Assembly (NCBI RefSeq): GCF_030913705.1
Contig: NZ_CP133190.1
Location: 4,613,501-4,677,500, forward strand
Direction of reading: 5' to 3'
Origin: Anaerocolumna sp. MB42-C2
GTDB taxonomy: Bacteria; Bacillota; Clostridia; Lachnospirales; Lachnospiraceae
Length of the DNA: 64,000 nucleotides
How positions within the stretch are numbered: the first letter of the stretch is position 1; each line of letters starts with the position of its first letter. Below are positions 18,219 to 27,900 of the stretch, one piece after another. The notes under the pieces are model-generated. The model was not told the origin of the DNA and ran no database searches. It saw only the letters and a program-made list of their open reading frames with translations. A program made the position numbers and the translations under genes.

Positions 18219-19366
18219 ATATTTATTCATTCCTTTCAATTCGCATAAGGTATGTAACGTATGAAAAAAGTTGGATTTGAGCGAATATTTAATTATTATA
18301 ATGTTACTTGGAACTTACCATATAAAAATCACAGTAAGGTAGCGAATTTCTCTGCTTGCCGTATGACCGCATAGAAAGCGCCTTTTTAAGCATAAATAAT
18401 CATTTTAATTATATTGAACTATAAGCTTGTATCAAAACAAATGCGAAACATTATTGACGGATTTTAAAATAAAATTTGACACCATTATTAATATCAATAA
18501 TTATTTCTTAATAGATTAGCATAAAATATTTAATAGTACAACAATATTTGGAAGTAATTTCTTTATATGGTAGTTTTAACTTGAATTCATCCGGATTTTT
18601 GACATAGATAATAGTGAGTTGGTCAATTAAATTAAAGTAAAGGTATTCCAAGACAATCAGTTTAGCCGAGCTGTGAGAGGTTATTGGTTTTAGAAAGTAC
18701 GTACTGTTATCTATGTTATATTAGAAAAAATAATAATCCGATGAAAATTTAAAATAAATATTAGAATTATAATTTTAAAAAAACTGATTCTAAATATGGA
18801 TTAGAAAAAAAATATGCATATCGTGCATTTTCGAACAAGGGATATATATTGACAGTTTAAAGTTATTTTATTATAATTACAAAAAAAGGATGAAAATGTG
18901 TATATATGGGAAATATACAATTTGTTTTTAAATTTATTGAATGTTCCGCAAAAGAAAGATGTAGAGGGGACGAACTGAGGGCATATGTACATTTAAGTTA
19001 CGAAAGACCAGTGATCCACCATATAAATTTCATCTTACAAAAGTAATTAGGAACCTTAAAGACTATATCCGATTTATGGTGATGATTTAGCCTATGTATA
19101 GGGTATCATGTGTTATGACGAATTATGTAAATGTTCATAGTAAACCAAATGAATATATTGATATAATACACAAGAAACTACTTCATTCGAAAAAGATTTT
19201 ATAATTAAACTTATCGATCAATTTTTCCATTAATTAATATTGAATAGATAAATTCGATAGCTAAAGGATTGAATTTGACTAGAATTAATGGACAAATCCG
19301 TGAATACAGAGTTTTGAATACGGTTTTAACTAATATGTAATGTTGTAGAAAAAAGGAGTATTTAAA
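18219..19366. other. AT-rich non-coding stretch with decayed coding traces
   Basis: Over 1.1 kb with no intact gene. From about 18906 a 47-codon plus-strand ORF (begins MGNIQFVFKFIECSAKERC) runs to a stop, and another frame continues codon-like text (KVIRNLKDYIRFMVMI). This suggests a frameshifted remnant of unknown origin. The last 25 bases hold the AAAAAGGAG site of the next gene. Confidence 0.4.
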
Positions 19367-20356
19367 ATGGTTATATTACCTGTAAATAAAAAACCTTATG
19401 CAAGGGCCTATAATAGTACTGGTTTCCCCCTATCGATTATGTTTGCTAAAGATGATTCTTTATTACCCTTTTTTCTTAATACACATATACAAGTGAATAG
19501 GGATTTAAATAAAAGTAAATATTCTATTTATAATTTTCATCATGTTCCCTTGTTTTATTATAATTGGGGGTGTTTTGAAACACAAATTCTTCGAAAATTT
19601 AATTTTTCTAATAAGATATTTCCTATTAAAGATTTCTTTGAAAAAAATATAGATGCAGGTTTTTATATTGTTTCATATATTGATGAATATTATATTAATA
19701 ACCGCCACTGTGCAGGGGTCTAACATTTTATGCATGATTCTCTGTTGTATGGGTATGATGATTACAATTATTATATACTTGGGTATAATATTGAAAGAAA
19801 TTATGATACGACTGTCGTAGAGAAAGATCAATTTATTTATGCATTTCTTAATGAAATTAATATAAATATTATTAATTACTATGATGTTTCACAGTTTATT
19901 TATTTGCTAAAAATTAAACCAAACTTTAATGAAGTTATTTCAATAGATCAAATAAATTCATTAACAGAGGATTATCTATTGAGCGTCAATACTGCAAAAA
20001 AGTTAGGTATCGATAGTGGATTTCATAATAATTATATTTTTGGAATTAGTGCATTTGAAAATTTAGCAAATGAAATAATTATAGAAAATTACATTGATTT
20101 CCGTTTTATCAGGCTATTTCATGAACATAAATCTATTATGTTACTTAGACTCGATTTTTTAGCAAAACATGATTTTATTGAAAAAGATATATATTTTAGA
20201 TATTCAGAAATAGAAAAGATTGCGCAACAAATATATAATTTATCATTGAAGTATATAGTTACAAAGGATAAAGATTTACTTAATAAACTTACTAAACAAA
20301 TATTTAAATGTTTAGTAAATGAAAAAAAGATACTTTCAGATTTTTTAAATAGTTAA
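19367..20356 (+). pseudogene. BtrH_N/papain-like family protein interrupted by one in-frame stop
   Basis: The frame is open for 329 codons except for a single TAA at 19721-19723, between NRHCAGV and HFMHDSLLYGYDD. Both halves align in one frame to the paralogues: VILPVNKKPYARAYNSTGFP at the start, a conserved hFMHDxLLYGYD core, then FRFIRLFHEHKSIMLLRLDF in the helical C-terminus. The stop sits exactly in the conserved core, so the protein is truncated unless read through. AAAAGGAG precedes the ATG. Natural decay or a sequencing error could explain it. Confidence 0.72.
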
Positions 20357-20550
20357 AAATAATTTAATAATAAGCTATGATAATTTAATTTTTTAGAAAG
20401 AGGTGTTTTAATGGTAAGCGTCAAAACATACGCTCCCAGTAAATTTAAAGCGACGCTTACTTGCGACGCTTGCTGTAACAATCAGTCGGTAGTTTCTCTG
20501 ACCACGGCATGAGTGGCTCCAACACTGATTATTCTATATTTCCATCTTTA

Positions 20551-20704
20551 TCAATTAGCTTGTGGTAACTTAGTCAGCAGGTACTTGACGTAATAATAAA
20601 CATTTAGGTTATTCGCTCGAGCGGTTTCTGTGATACTGTATATAATTGCACTTGCCTGGGCTCCACGGACTGTGTTTATCGTTACCCAGTTCTTCCGATT
20701 ATGT
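20551..20704 (-). pseudogene. IS66 transposase C-terminal fragment (minus)
   Basis: The minus strand encodes EHNRKNWVTINTVRGAQASA then IIYSITETARANNLNVYYYV and KYLLTKLPQ, the end region of an IS66 TnpC transposase. It is cut off at the point where the opposing fragment begins. Confidence 0.75.
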
Positions 20705-20731
20705 TCTATAGCACATAATCGGAAGAACTGG
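20686..20731. repeat. 19-bp perfect inverted repeat at the junction of two IS66 fragments
   Basis: The arms CCAGTTCTTCCGATTATGT and ACATAATCGGAAGAACTGG are separated by eight bases. Each arm encodes the conserved IS66 hexapeptide HNRKNW in its own fragment, so the palindrome is the joint of two oppositely oriented IS66 copies, not a terminator. Confidence 0.85.
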
Positions 20732-20940
20732 CTCTTTTCAGACACACCGGAAGGTGCGACAGCTAATTCACTCTATCTTACTATCGTAGAGATGGCAAAG
20801 GCATATGGATTAAATCTATATGAATATCTGAAGTTCTTGCTAGAGAACCGCCCTAGCAAGGGCATGTCGGATGATGATTTAGCAAAGCTTGCACCTTGGG
20901 ATGAAACAATCCAGGATCTTTGCAAGATCAACATGGAGTA
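20713..20940 (+). pseudogene. IS66 transposase C-terminal fragment (plus)
   Basis: The plus strand encodes HNRKNWLFSDTPEGATANSL then YLTIVEMAKAYGLNLYEYLK and ends DETIQDLCKINME before a TAA, the extreme C-terminus of IS66 TnpC. The N-terminal nine tenths are absent. Confidence 0.78.
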
Positions 20941-21009
20941 AAATGCTCGCATTCCGGAATTCTAGCAATAGGATCCGGAATTTTTCTTAGGCATACCCCG
21001 AAATTAGGC

Positions 21010-22851
21010 GGTTCTTTCCACTGTTAGTTGATTTGGTAAAAATATTCATTGAGGAGCAGCTTAGCTTTTAACAACATAAAGCTATTTCTTCCATACATTA
21101 TTCGCTTGGTCAACTTGATTTTATTTACACTTCCTTCCGCAAGGCCGTTACTATATTTAAAATCAATTCCATTTTTAACTGCTATTAGATCATTTTTAAG
21201 ACCGTTAATATATGTATTCAATTCATCAATCTGTAATTGTTCTGCCTCCATAATCCATGAATCTAGTTTGGCACTTTGCTTGGAAAATACAATGCGGTGA
21301 AATTCTCTGAGTTTTGAATAAATTTCACCTAGGTTTGGATATTTTTTTATGGTTGCTTCATACTGTTTTTGCGTTAAGCCATGAACATTTTCTAACTCTC
21401 GGTAAATAAGCTGACATAGACATTTCCTTGGAATGTATTCAACAGGTCCTCTTTCATTTTTAGATATACTTTTTTGGTGAGTTCTTTCTTTTTGCATGAA
21501 AACTCTTAGTGAAGCAACTGTTCCAGAATATCCTTTGTTACAAATGTTTTCATGAATCTTTTTATAGGTTATCCCCTGAGCGCGCATCTCAATAACATCC
21601 TGTTCATAAGCGGCTAATTTACCTGGCATTCTATGATCATAGCGTCCATTATTCGCAGAACAATTATCTTTTAAATAATTTTTTATCGTTAAAGTTGCGT
21701 GTCCTGTTAAGCGGGATATTTCATCAATTGCATGCCCATGTGAGTATAAAGTTCTGACTTCATCAATCGCAGCTTGCTTGTTCATCATTTGCTGAATATG
21801 CTGACGTTCTCTTACATTTTCTTTTCCTTCTGGAATTTCATCATCTGGAATTGCAAGATATCTTTGTATTGTAGTTGTTGCTGCATGCAATAGTAAAGCA
21901 ATATCATTTATAGAGTATCCTTCCTGACGTTTTTTATGTGCAAAACAGATCCTTTCTACGCGATTTCTTGTATCGTAAAGTGCCTGCATATGGGGATTTT
22001 GAGAGGTAACTGGTATTACTAATCTGGATGGAAACAGTCGATACATATACTTCTCTACTGCATCGGATAGATTTTTTAGCAAATGAAATCGGTCGCTTAT
22101 TTGTACTGCATTTGGATGTGCTTTAAAAGATGCTGACGAATAGGTTTGTGCTCCATCTCTGGAGATTATTTGTAAATTAGGATAAGATTTTAACCATTCC
22201 TCTACCTGTTTTGTTTCTCTGGAATTGATAATATCAATAATCCTGTGAGTTTCTAAATCAACCATAACGGTTCCATACGTATATTTTTCCGAAACGCAAA
22301 ATCATCCACACAAACTTTGGTAACAGATGATTTATCCACAATTGTTGGCATTTTTTTTAAGCAGATCACAGATGCTGCTTTTACCTGCTTTAATGGAACT
22401 AGCTCTTAATAAAGAAGATGCACTTACAGAACTTAACTTTGTAGATGTCATTAATATTTTATCTACCAATCTGTTTGTTTTCTTCCCTTTCGAAGCTACA
22501 AAATCAAATCTTTCAGGAAATGTCTTATGCCCACAATCCGGATTATCACAATATATCTTTCTTGTATTTAGAAGCAGTATGGTCTGTCTATCCTGCATGG
22601 GAATATCCTGAATTTCACGCTGATAAACAGAATGAACTCGAAAAGATGGAGTTCCACAATAAGGACATAATACCTGTTGCTTTGTTGATTCAATTTTTAA
22701 TATTATTTGATTATTTTTTAAACGACAATCAATACACACAAGGTCATCACTTAATGATTTTATAAGTTCTTTTTCCATAACATAATCACCATCCTAATAT
22801 CATAATTATATTACTTCTTCACATTTATTGCAACCAACTCCGGAAAGAACC
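21010..22851 (-). mobile_element. ISL3-family insertion sequence with 8-bp target duplication
   Basis: The termini GGTTCTTTCC and GGAAAGAACC are perfect inverted repeats. The element is flanked on both sides by the direct repeat AATTAGGC (21002-21009 and 22852-22859), the eight-base duplication expected for ISL3. At 1842 bp it carries one transposase gene. It inserted into the right end of the IS66 remnant, so it is the younger event. Confidence 0.92.
21024..22778 (-). pseudogene. ISL3-family transposase, frameshifted in an A-run
   Basis: Two frames make one transposase. The N-terminal 148 residues carry the ISL3 zinc-binding region (CPYCGTPSFRVHSV, CDNPDCGHKTFPERF). The C-terminal 413 residues carry the DDE domain (starting MVDLETHRIIDIINSRETKQ, with ISRDGAQTYSSA and the helix-turn-helix GHATLTIKNYL). 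Between them the minus strand reads VTKVCVDDFAFRK, then loses frame in a run of five A near 22290. One extra A would restore FRKKYTYGTVMVDLE. This is either a real one-base deletion or a homopolymer error. Confidence 0.85.
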
Positions 22852-23046
22852 AATTAGGCGCTTACGATTTATATATCTACTAAAATATGTAAAATTCTTC
22901 AAAAAAATGTATACAAAGGAAAATTAATGTAGTATAATTTTATTTATGCGGAACTATGATCGGCTTTTATTTCATCTTGTAAGCAACAGAAAAGTAAATG
23001 TTTTGATATATTGTATTGGAAAAACATATATGTTTGGAGAGTGCGA

Positions 23047-24111
23047 ATGATGCGTTTAAAATTGTTTATGACGTCAGATTGTAATCTGAGATGTTTGTAT
23101 TGTTATGAGAAATATTACAGGGAAAGTAAAAAAAGAGAAGGATATGCATTGCTTGATTTTAGTAATGAAGATACGATCGTTTTACTATCGGAAATTGTGA
23201 ATCGGCGTATGGTGGCTTTAAACGATAATAAATTGCAGGTGGATTTTTACGGAGGAGAGCCACTGATTGAGATTAAAAAAATTATGAAAGTAAGAGAAAA
23301 AATGATTGAAAGATCTGATTCATTTGAAAAGTCTTTCAGTGTCACTACAAATGGGACTTTGATAGAGGAAGATAATGTTGAAATGTTCCGAGATTTTACA
23401 GTTAGCATTAGCTGCGATGGAGATGAAAAACAAAATGCGTATCGTGTAGATCGAGCAGGTAATCCTGCCTTTGATAAAATCATGAGCGGAATTACTTTGT
23501 TATACAAAAAGCAAATCGACTTTAAGATGAATATGGTTGTTAGTTCATCAAATTATCTTCGTGTCATCGAATCTATTAAATATTTGTTTTCTATGAATTG
23601 CAAGTATTTTTCACTTGAAATTGATTATAGTGATACTGGTTGGGAGTATGTTTCTGATGAGGAACTTGAAAGGTTTTATGATGGCATGAAATCGTTTGCA
23701 CTCGAAAACTATCATAATTTCAAAATAAACCTTTTTGAAGACTCGGTTATACCGCTAAATCAATGTTATCTTACGGAGACACTTGCCATAGATGTGAACG
23801 GAGACATTTATCCCTGTATTTACTTTGTAACATCAAATCATAGTAGTGATTATTGTATAGGTAATATTTTGGATGAATATGATGGGTTACATTGGGATAA
23901 GATAGATGAACTGTCAAAATATCTTGTCTGTGACTCAGATGTTTGCTGTTCTAAAGAAGGAAATTGTAAAATCGGTTGCTATGGAATGAACTTGAAACTA
24001 ACTGGAAAAGCAGATATGATTTCCCCAATATATTGTCGACATCTTAGAACTTCGTATAATGCCATATTTAAATATAAAATGAGGGTGTTCAGGAAGTTTA
24101 GAACGAAATAA
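23047..24111 (+). CDS. Radical SAM/SPASM peptide-modifying enzyme 1
   Basis: The first gene of the large biosynthetic locus, 354 residues. The radical SAM cluster motif CNLRCLYC (Cys12, 16, 19) is at the very N-terminus, followed by DFYGGEPLIEI and SVTTNGTLI. A SPASM-type auxiliary-cluster region follows: CYLTETLAIDVNGDIYPCIY, then CCSKEGNCKIGCYG and a last YCRHLR. It has no N-terminal recognition domain, so it must rely on a separate or trans domain to bind a leader. The start follows TTTGGAGAGTGCGA; the upstream TTG in frame is less likely. A promoter-like TATAAT lies about 110 bases upstream. Such enzymes usually cross-link or epimerise ribosomal peptides; the specific reaction is unknown. 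Confidence 0.85.
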   Translation: MMRLKLFMTSDCNLRCLYCYEKYYRESKKREGYALLDFSNEDTIVLLSEIVNRRMVALNDNKLQVDFYGGEPLIEIKKIMKVREKMIERSDSFEKSFSVTTNGTLIEEDNVEMFRDFTVSISCDGDEKQNAYRVDRAGNPAFDKIMSGITLLYKKQIDFKMNMVVSSSNYLRVIESIKYLFSMNCKYFSLEIDYSDTGWEYVSDEELERFYDGMKSFALENYHNFKINLFEDSVIPLNQCYLTETLAIDVNGDIYPCIYFVTSNHSSDYCIGNILDEYDGLHWDKIDELSKYLVCDSDVCCSKEGNCKIGCYGMNLKLTGKADMISPIYCRHLRTSYNAIFKYKMRVFRKFRTK

Positions 24112-24141
24112 TACTATAGATCAGAAAGGCATGGGTTTGAT

Positions 24142-25233
24142 ATGCTTAAGCAAGGAGTTATTGTCGCATTTTTTAGTAAAGAAATGACATCGCTTGTTCA
24201 GTTTTCTAGTCTTACTTCCATACATATTAATGCAGTTGTTCAGCCATTCATTATGGCTGGAGAGATTTCTGATTATTTACATAACTTGAAAGAAATACCT
24301 GTGTATGAATCTTTTGAAACAGCACAAAGTGAGGGAGCGACTTTATTACTGATAGGTTTTACAAAACAACTTTCGAAAATGAGAGGTACGGATTACCTAC
24401 AGTTGGCCTTGAATTTTGCAATATCTCACGGATTAGATGTTTTCTCTTTTGAAAACATAAACGAAGAAAAATATAGTTGCTTATTATTACAAATGAATGA
24501 AAAAGGTTTAAAACATTATTGCCCGTTAATAAAAAAGAAACTAAGTGACAATCATAATTATTTACAAGATATGGTTGTAAATAAAGATCCAAACGGAATA
24601 ATGATAGTAGGGACAAGTTCGAATCAGGGTAAATTTACTCTTATGCTTCGAATTATGATAGAACTAAAGAATAGAGGAATTAATTTTAGAACCATTGGGT
24701 CTGAACATCAATCCGCTCTTTTTGGCATAGATTCTGTATTCCCTTATGGGGTTGCAGCAAACGTTATGATACCAATGGCGGAATATCCTGATTATCTACA
24801 GAAAGAATTAGGGAAATTATACAAAAGTGGAGCAAAGTATGTTTTATCTTGTTCTCAATCCGGCCTTTTACCATATTCGCTCCAAGATATATATAATAGA
24901 AGTTTTACATTATCGACAATTTCTTTTTTCTTTTCACTTATGCCTGGAAAGGTGATAATTGTTGTAAATTCTGGGATAGATTCGGATTCTTTTATTAAAG
25001 ATACGATTACATTTATTGAAAATGTTGGCCAGGTTAAGGTAGTTGCATTGGCGTTCAGCAACATGGAACGAGTTTTAACAGATGACATTATAAATATTAA
25101 TTCTTTGAAGAAAGAGAGAATTTCCATGATAAAACAAAAGTATTTCGATGAATTTGATTTGGCTTCATTTAATATTATGGACGATGGGGATATTAAATCG
25201 TTAGTAAATCTGTTGGTTGGTGATGACATATGA
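24142..25233 (+). CDS. P-loop peptide-maturation protein (DUF1611-like)
   Basis: A 363-residue protein. The N-terminal half is a Rossmann-like domain (MLKQGVIVAFFSKEMTSLVQ to about 150). The C-terminal half has a P-loop GTSSNQGKFT (residues about 157-166) in IMIVGTSSNQGKFTLMLRIM, followed by RTIGSEHQSALFGIDSVFPY and a VIIVVNSG strand, the arrangement of DUF1611-type NTP-binding proteins. From memory it resembles the clostridial 'peptide maturation system protein, TIGR04066' found with radical SAM bacteriocin genes; this needs an HMM check. It overlaps the next gene by four bases. It may activate or transfer a group onto the peptide using ATP or GTP. The C-terminal half of the S8 protease two genes downstream looks like a degenerate copy. 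Confidence 0.65.
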   Translation: MLKQGVIVAFFSKEMTSLVQFSSLTSIHINAVVQPFIMAGEISDYLHNLKEIPVYESFETAQSEGATLLLIGFTKQLSKMRGTDYLQLALNFAISHGLDVFSFENINEEKYSCLLLQMNEKGLKHYCPLIKKKLSDNHNYLQDMVVNKDPNGIMIVGTSSNQGKFTLMLRIMIELKNRGINFRTIGSEHQSALFGIDSVFPYGVAANVMIPMAEYPDYLQKELGKLYKSGAKYVLSCSQSGLLPYSLQDIYNRSFTLSTISFFFSLMPGKVIIVVNSGIDSDSFIKDTITFIENVGQVKVVALAFSNMERVLTDDIININSLKKERISMIKQKYFDEFDLASFNIMDDGDIKSLVNLLVGDDI

Positions 25234-26198
25234 TTTCTCCTTTTATTATTTCATTAAAAAACGATATGTTTCTTGATTTAAGGTCAGATAAGGAGGTTCA
25301 GGTTTTTAAAGGGCTTCCTTTTGATGAAAGGTATTGTAATGATGCTGATTTACGAGCATCCGAATGTGATAGGAATAAAGTTGTTGAGTTGAAAAGCAAG
25401 TTAGTTTCAAAATTACTGGTAAGGGACGGGGAACTGGCTAGTATGACAGAAAACATCCAGACTATTATTAATAATGGAACGGACTGTGTGTTACGTTGTC
25501 TGGTTTTCTGTGGACAGATACCATATGAGGAGACAATAGATCATATACAACATATTACATATAAGATTAATGACATCCGTGGTAGGAATTACGGTGGCTT
25601 GATTTTTTTTATAATTTCAAACGATATTTTGAAGCATCTTAACACTGTTATTAGTGTAAATAAAGAATTAGCAAAGGATTGGGAGTATAACCACATTACA
25701 CCTGCATTACTTATAACCTCAGAGAATGTACAAAGATCACCAGAGGTGCTTCATTGGCTTCGGTTTCAATCATGTGATGTTTTGAATAAAGTTATTTCTT
25801 CCTATAGCAATATGGACACAGTAATAGATTTAACTGAAATTTTGAAAACATGCTCTATAACCGAGATTTCCGAGACGTTGTATAAAATTAGGATGAGCGA
25901 TGGTTACAATCGGACAAGGTTATTTCCTTTCTCTCTGCATAGGTTATTGTTCGAACCAAATTCTATACAGAACTGTTCCTGTTCGGGAAGGAACTTTTCA
26001 AGCTACTTCGATGGTGATTTACATAATGGTTGCTTTGCTTTCAATGAGCTAAAAGATAATTCAATGTGTAACAGATGTGGATTATCTCATTTATGTGGTG
26101 TATGTAGTCATGCATTTCAAGATGGTAAATGCATTTATCGGGAAATATTCGAAAAATACTATTCTTTGATAATAGGACAGGGTATAAGAATATGTTGA
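25230..26198 (+). CDS. SPASM-like protein with degenerate radical SAM motif
   Basis: A 322-residue protein with a C-terminal cysteine block typical of SPASM domains: NCSCSGRNFSSYFDGDLHNG, then CNRCGLSHLCGVCSHAFQDG and KCIYREIF. In place of CX3CX2C it has CVLRCLVFC (Cys86, 90, 94; CX3CX3C), and no GGEP motif follows. The rest of the barrel is hard to recognise. It may be a radical SAM homologue that lost catalysis and now acts as a peptide- or cluster-binding partner, or a new variant. Its start overlaps the P-loop gene, and its end overlaps the S8 protease gene (ATGTTGA), so it is made with both. Confidence 0.55.
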   Translation: MISPFIISLKNDMFLDLRSDKEVQVFKGLPFDERYCNDADLRASECDRNKVVELKSKLVSKLLVRDGELASMTENIQTIINNGTDCVLRCLVFCGQIPYEETIDHIQHITYKINDIRGRNYGGLIFFIISNDILKHLNTVISVNKELAKDWEYNHITPALLITSENVQRSPEVLHWLRFQSCDVLNKVISSYSNMDTVIDLTEILKTCSITEISETLYKIRMSDGYNRTRLFPFSLHRLLFEPNSIQNCSCSGRNFSSYFDGDLHNGCFAFNELKDNSMCNRCGLSHLCGVCSHAFQDGKCIYREIFEKYYSLIIGQGIRIC

Positions 26199-27889
26199 AT
26201 GATAACAAATTAATGATGGGATTAGAAGAACGAACAGGTCAGGGTGTTTTGGTCGGTATTATTGATTCGGGAATCGATATAAATAATGCTAATTTAATGG
26301 AACATTGTAAATCTGGAGGTACAGTAATAGAACATGATAATAGACAGCAGTATATATCTGGTGAATATGCTGATATTATGGGTCATGGGACGGCGGTCGC
26401 AAGTATTATTGTAAAGAAAGCAAGTAGAGTTGAGCTGTTCATTGTTAAAATATTTCACGATTCGATGATATGTAGTTGTGAGCAGTTAATACTTGCAATC
26501 CAGAAGTGCGTCGAAGCTGGGTGCCATGTTATCAATATCAGTGCTGGATTGATTAATTCAGAACCAGAATTAATCAAAGTAACAAAAGCTGCAGCACTGA
26601 AATGCTATTTGGTATGTGCTTGCTCCAACCAGAAAGGAATCAGCTTTTATCCAGCAGCATATCCATGGTGTTTTGGTGTTGCATCTGGAAACTGCAGAAA
26701 GAAGTTTGACTATTATTACGATGAAGATAATGAAATTCAATTTATTGCTCGTGGTGATCAGCAACGATTGATTTGGCTTTCTGGGACTCAGGTTTTTATG
26801 GGTGGTGCTAGTTTTGCAGTTGCGCATGTTTCGGCAATTATCGTGTTGTTGTTAGAGGAAGATTTAAACATGAGCAGAGATATACTTAGTGCGAGACTTC
26901 GTACTTTTAGTATGCAGGAACCGCCTAAGATTGTTCATGTAATAAATGATAGCTATAGTTCACCGTATATCCTCTCTGAACGCGATAAAAATAACCTAAG
27001 GGAAGAATTTTTCTTCCGGTCCGTATATAAATTCAATAGGGTGGCGATAAAAGGGAAACAAGCTCGTTTTTTTGAAAGTATAAAGGAAAATTTGAATTAT
27101 GAAATAGTTGATATTTCAGAAGAATTTATTCTAAAGAATGAAAAAGAATTTGATGCAGTAATTTTAGCGTGCGAAGATGAAGACATAAAGGAGCAGTTGT
27201 CTTTTGAAGACCAGTTAATTAATCTAGGTAAACGTGTCTATTATTTTACACCCGATTATGTAAGAAAAGATATACGTTCAAAAAAAATATCTATTTATCC
27301 TAATTTAGTACGTGAACCAGCCATTGAGTATGATTCTATATATAAGTTGATAGAAAAATATCCTTATGTAGCTAAACATGGGGTCCGATGTCCGATTGCC
27401 GGTTTCATAGCTGCTGATGATTCACCTGAGGTACATGCTTGTTTTGTAAAGCTTTGTTTTGCATTACGTCGTAGAGGATATAAGATAGGGATTTTTGATG
27501 GAACGGCAGATAGTCTCTTATATGGTGGAGACATTTCGTTTCCATGTAATGCTCAATCTAAAATACAAACAGATTTTTCGCACTATGTACCGTTAATTCG
27601 TTCACTTATGCAAATCGCTGATATATCCGGGGATTATGATTTGATTATGGTCTATAACACGAGCAGATTAAAACAAAATGGAGATGTAAATGCTACGATG
27701 CGTTTTATTGCATTTTTAATCGGTGCACTACTTGAAGGGTACTTTTTCTTAGGAAAACCTGGCGAAAAAGAGATTGAATTAATTAACAGTATAACGAGGG
27801 CTACTTTAATACAACTGATTGAAGAACCATACCAATCTGAACGTGAAGTATCTAAATCAATAGATTTTCTTATCAATTATTTTAAGTAG
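26192..27889 (+). CDS. Subtilisin-like (S8) protease fused to a degenerate P-loop domain
   Basis: A 565-residue protein without signal peptide. The catalytic triad is visible: Asp25 in VGIIDSGIDINN, His65 in MGHGTAVASII and Ser207 in MGGASFAVAHVSA. Compared with usual GTSMAxP, the Ser motif is GASFAVAH. Residues about 270-565 form a second part with CPIAGFIAADDSPEVHACFV and KIGIFDGTADSLLYGGDISF, colinear with the P-loop protein at 24142 but lacking the Gly-Lys-Thr loop. Start chosen at the Met after AGGACAGGGTATAAGAAT, overlapping the previous stop. In RiPP loci such intracellular proteases remove leader peptides. Confidence 0.82.
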   Translation: MLNDNKLMMGLEERTGQGVLVGIIDSGIDINNANLMEHCKSGGTVIEHDNRQQYISGEYADIMGHGTAVASIIVKKASRVELFIVKIFHDSMICSCEQLILAIQKCVEAGCHVINISAGLINSEPELIKVTKAAALKCYLVCACSNQKGISFYPAAYPWCFGVASGNCRKKFDYYYDEDNEIQFIARGDQQRLIWLSGTQVFMGGASFAVAHVSAIIVLLLEEDLNMSRDILSARLRTFSMQEPPKIVHVINDSYSSPYILSERDKNNLREEFFFRSVYKFNRVAIKGKQARFFESIKENLNYEIVDISEEFILKNEKEFDAVILACEDEDIKEQLSFEDQLINLGKRVYYFTPDYVRKDIRSKKISIYPNLVREPAIEYDSIYKLIEKYPYVAKHGVRCPIAGFIAADDSPEVHACFVKLCFALRRRGYKIGIFDGTADSLLYGGDISFPCNAQSKIQTDFSHYVPLIRSLMQIADISGDYDLIMVYNTSRLKQNGDVNATMRFIAFLIGALLEGYFFLGKPGEKEIELINSITRATLIQLIEEPYQSEREVSKSIDFLINYFK

Positions 27890-27900
27890 GTGGTGTTGTC

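Larger units (their letters stand above)
20414..22865. mobile_element. IS66-family remnant, rearranged and interrupted by an ISL3 copy
   Basis: The left edge begins GTAAGCGTC right after an RBS-ATG-like sequence, and the right edge ends GCGCTTAC; both are typical IS66 termini. Inside are only two C-terminal transposase fragments in opposite orientations and, further right, a complete-looking ISL3 element. A second inverted terminus (GACGCTTAC) lies 38 bases inside the left end. Matching eight-base duplications are not seen at the outer edges (TTTTAATG against GATTTATA), so the two ends probably come from different copies joined by recombination. Confidence 0.7.

Noticed and set aside
23011..23046. 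Upstream TTG start for the first radical SAM gene
   Set aside because: The ATG at 23047 has GGAGAG at proper distance and puts the Cys motif at the usual N-terminal place.
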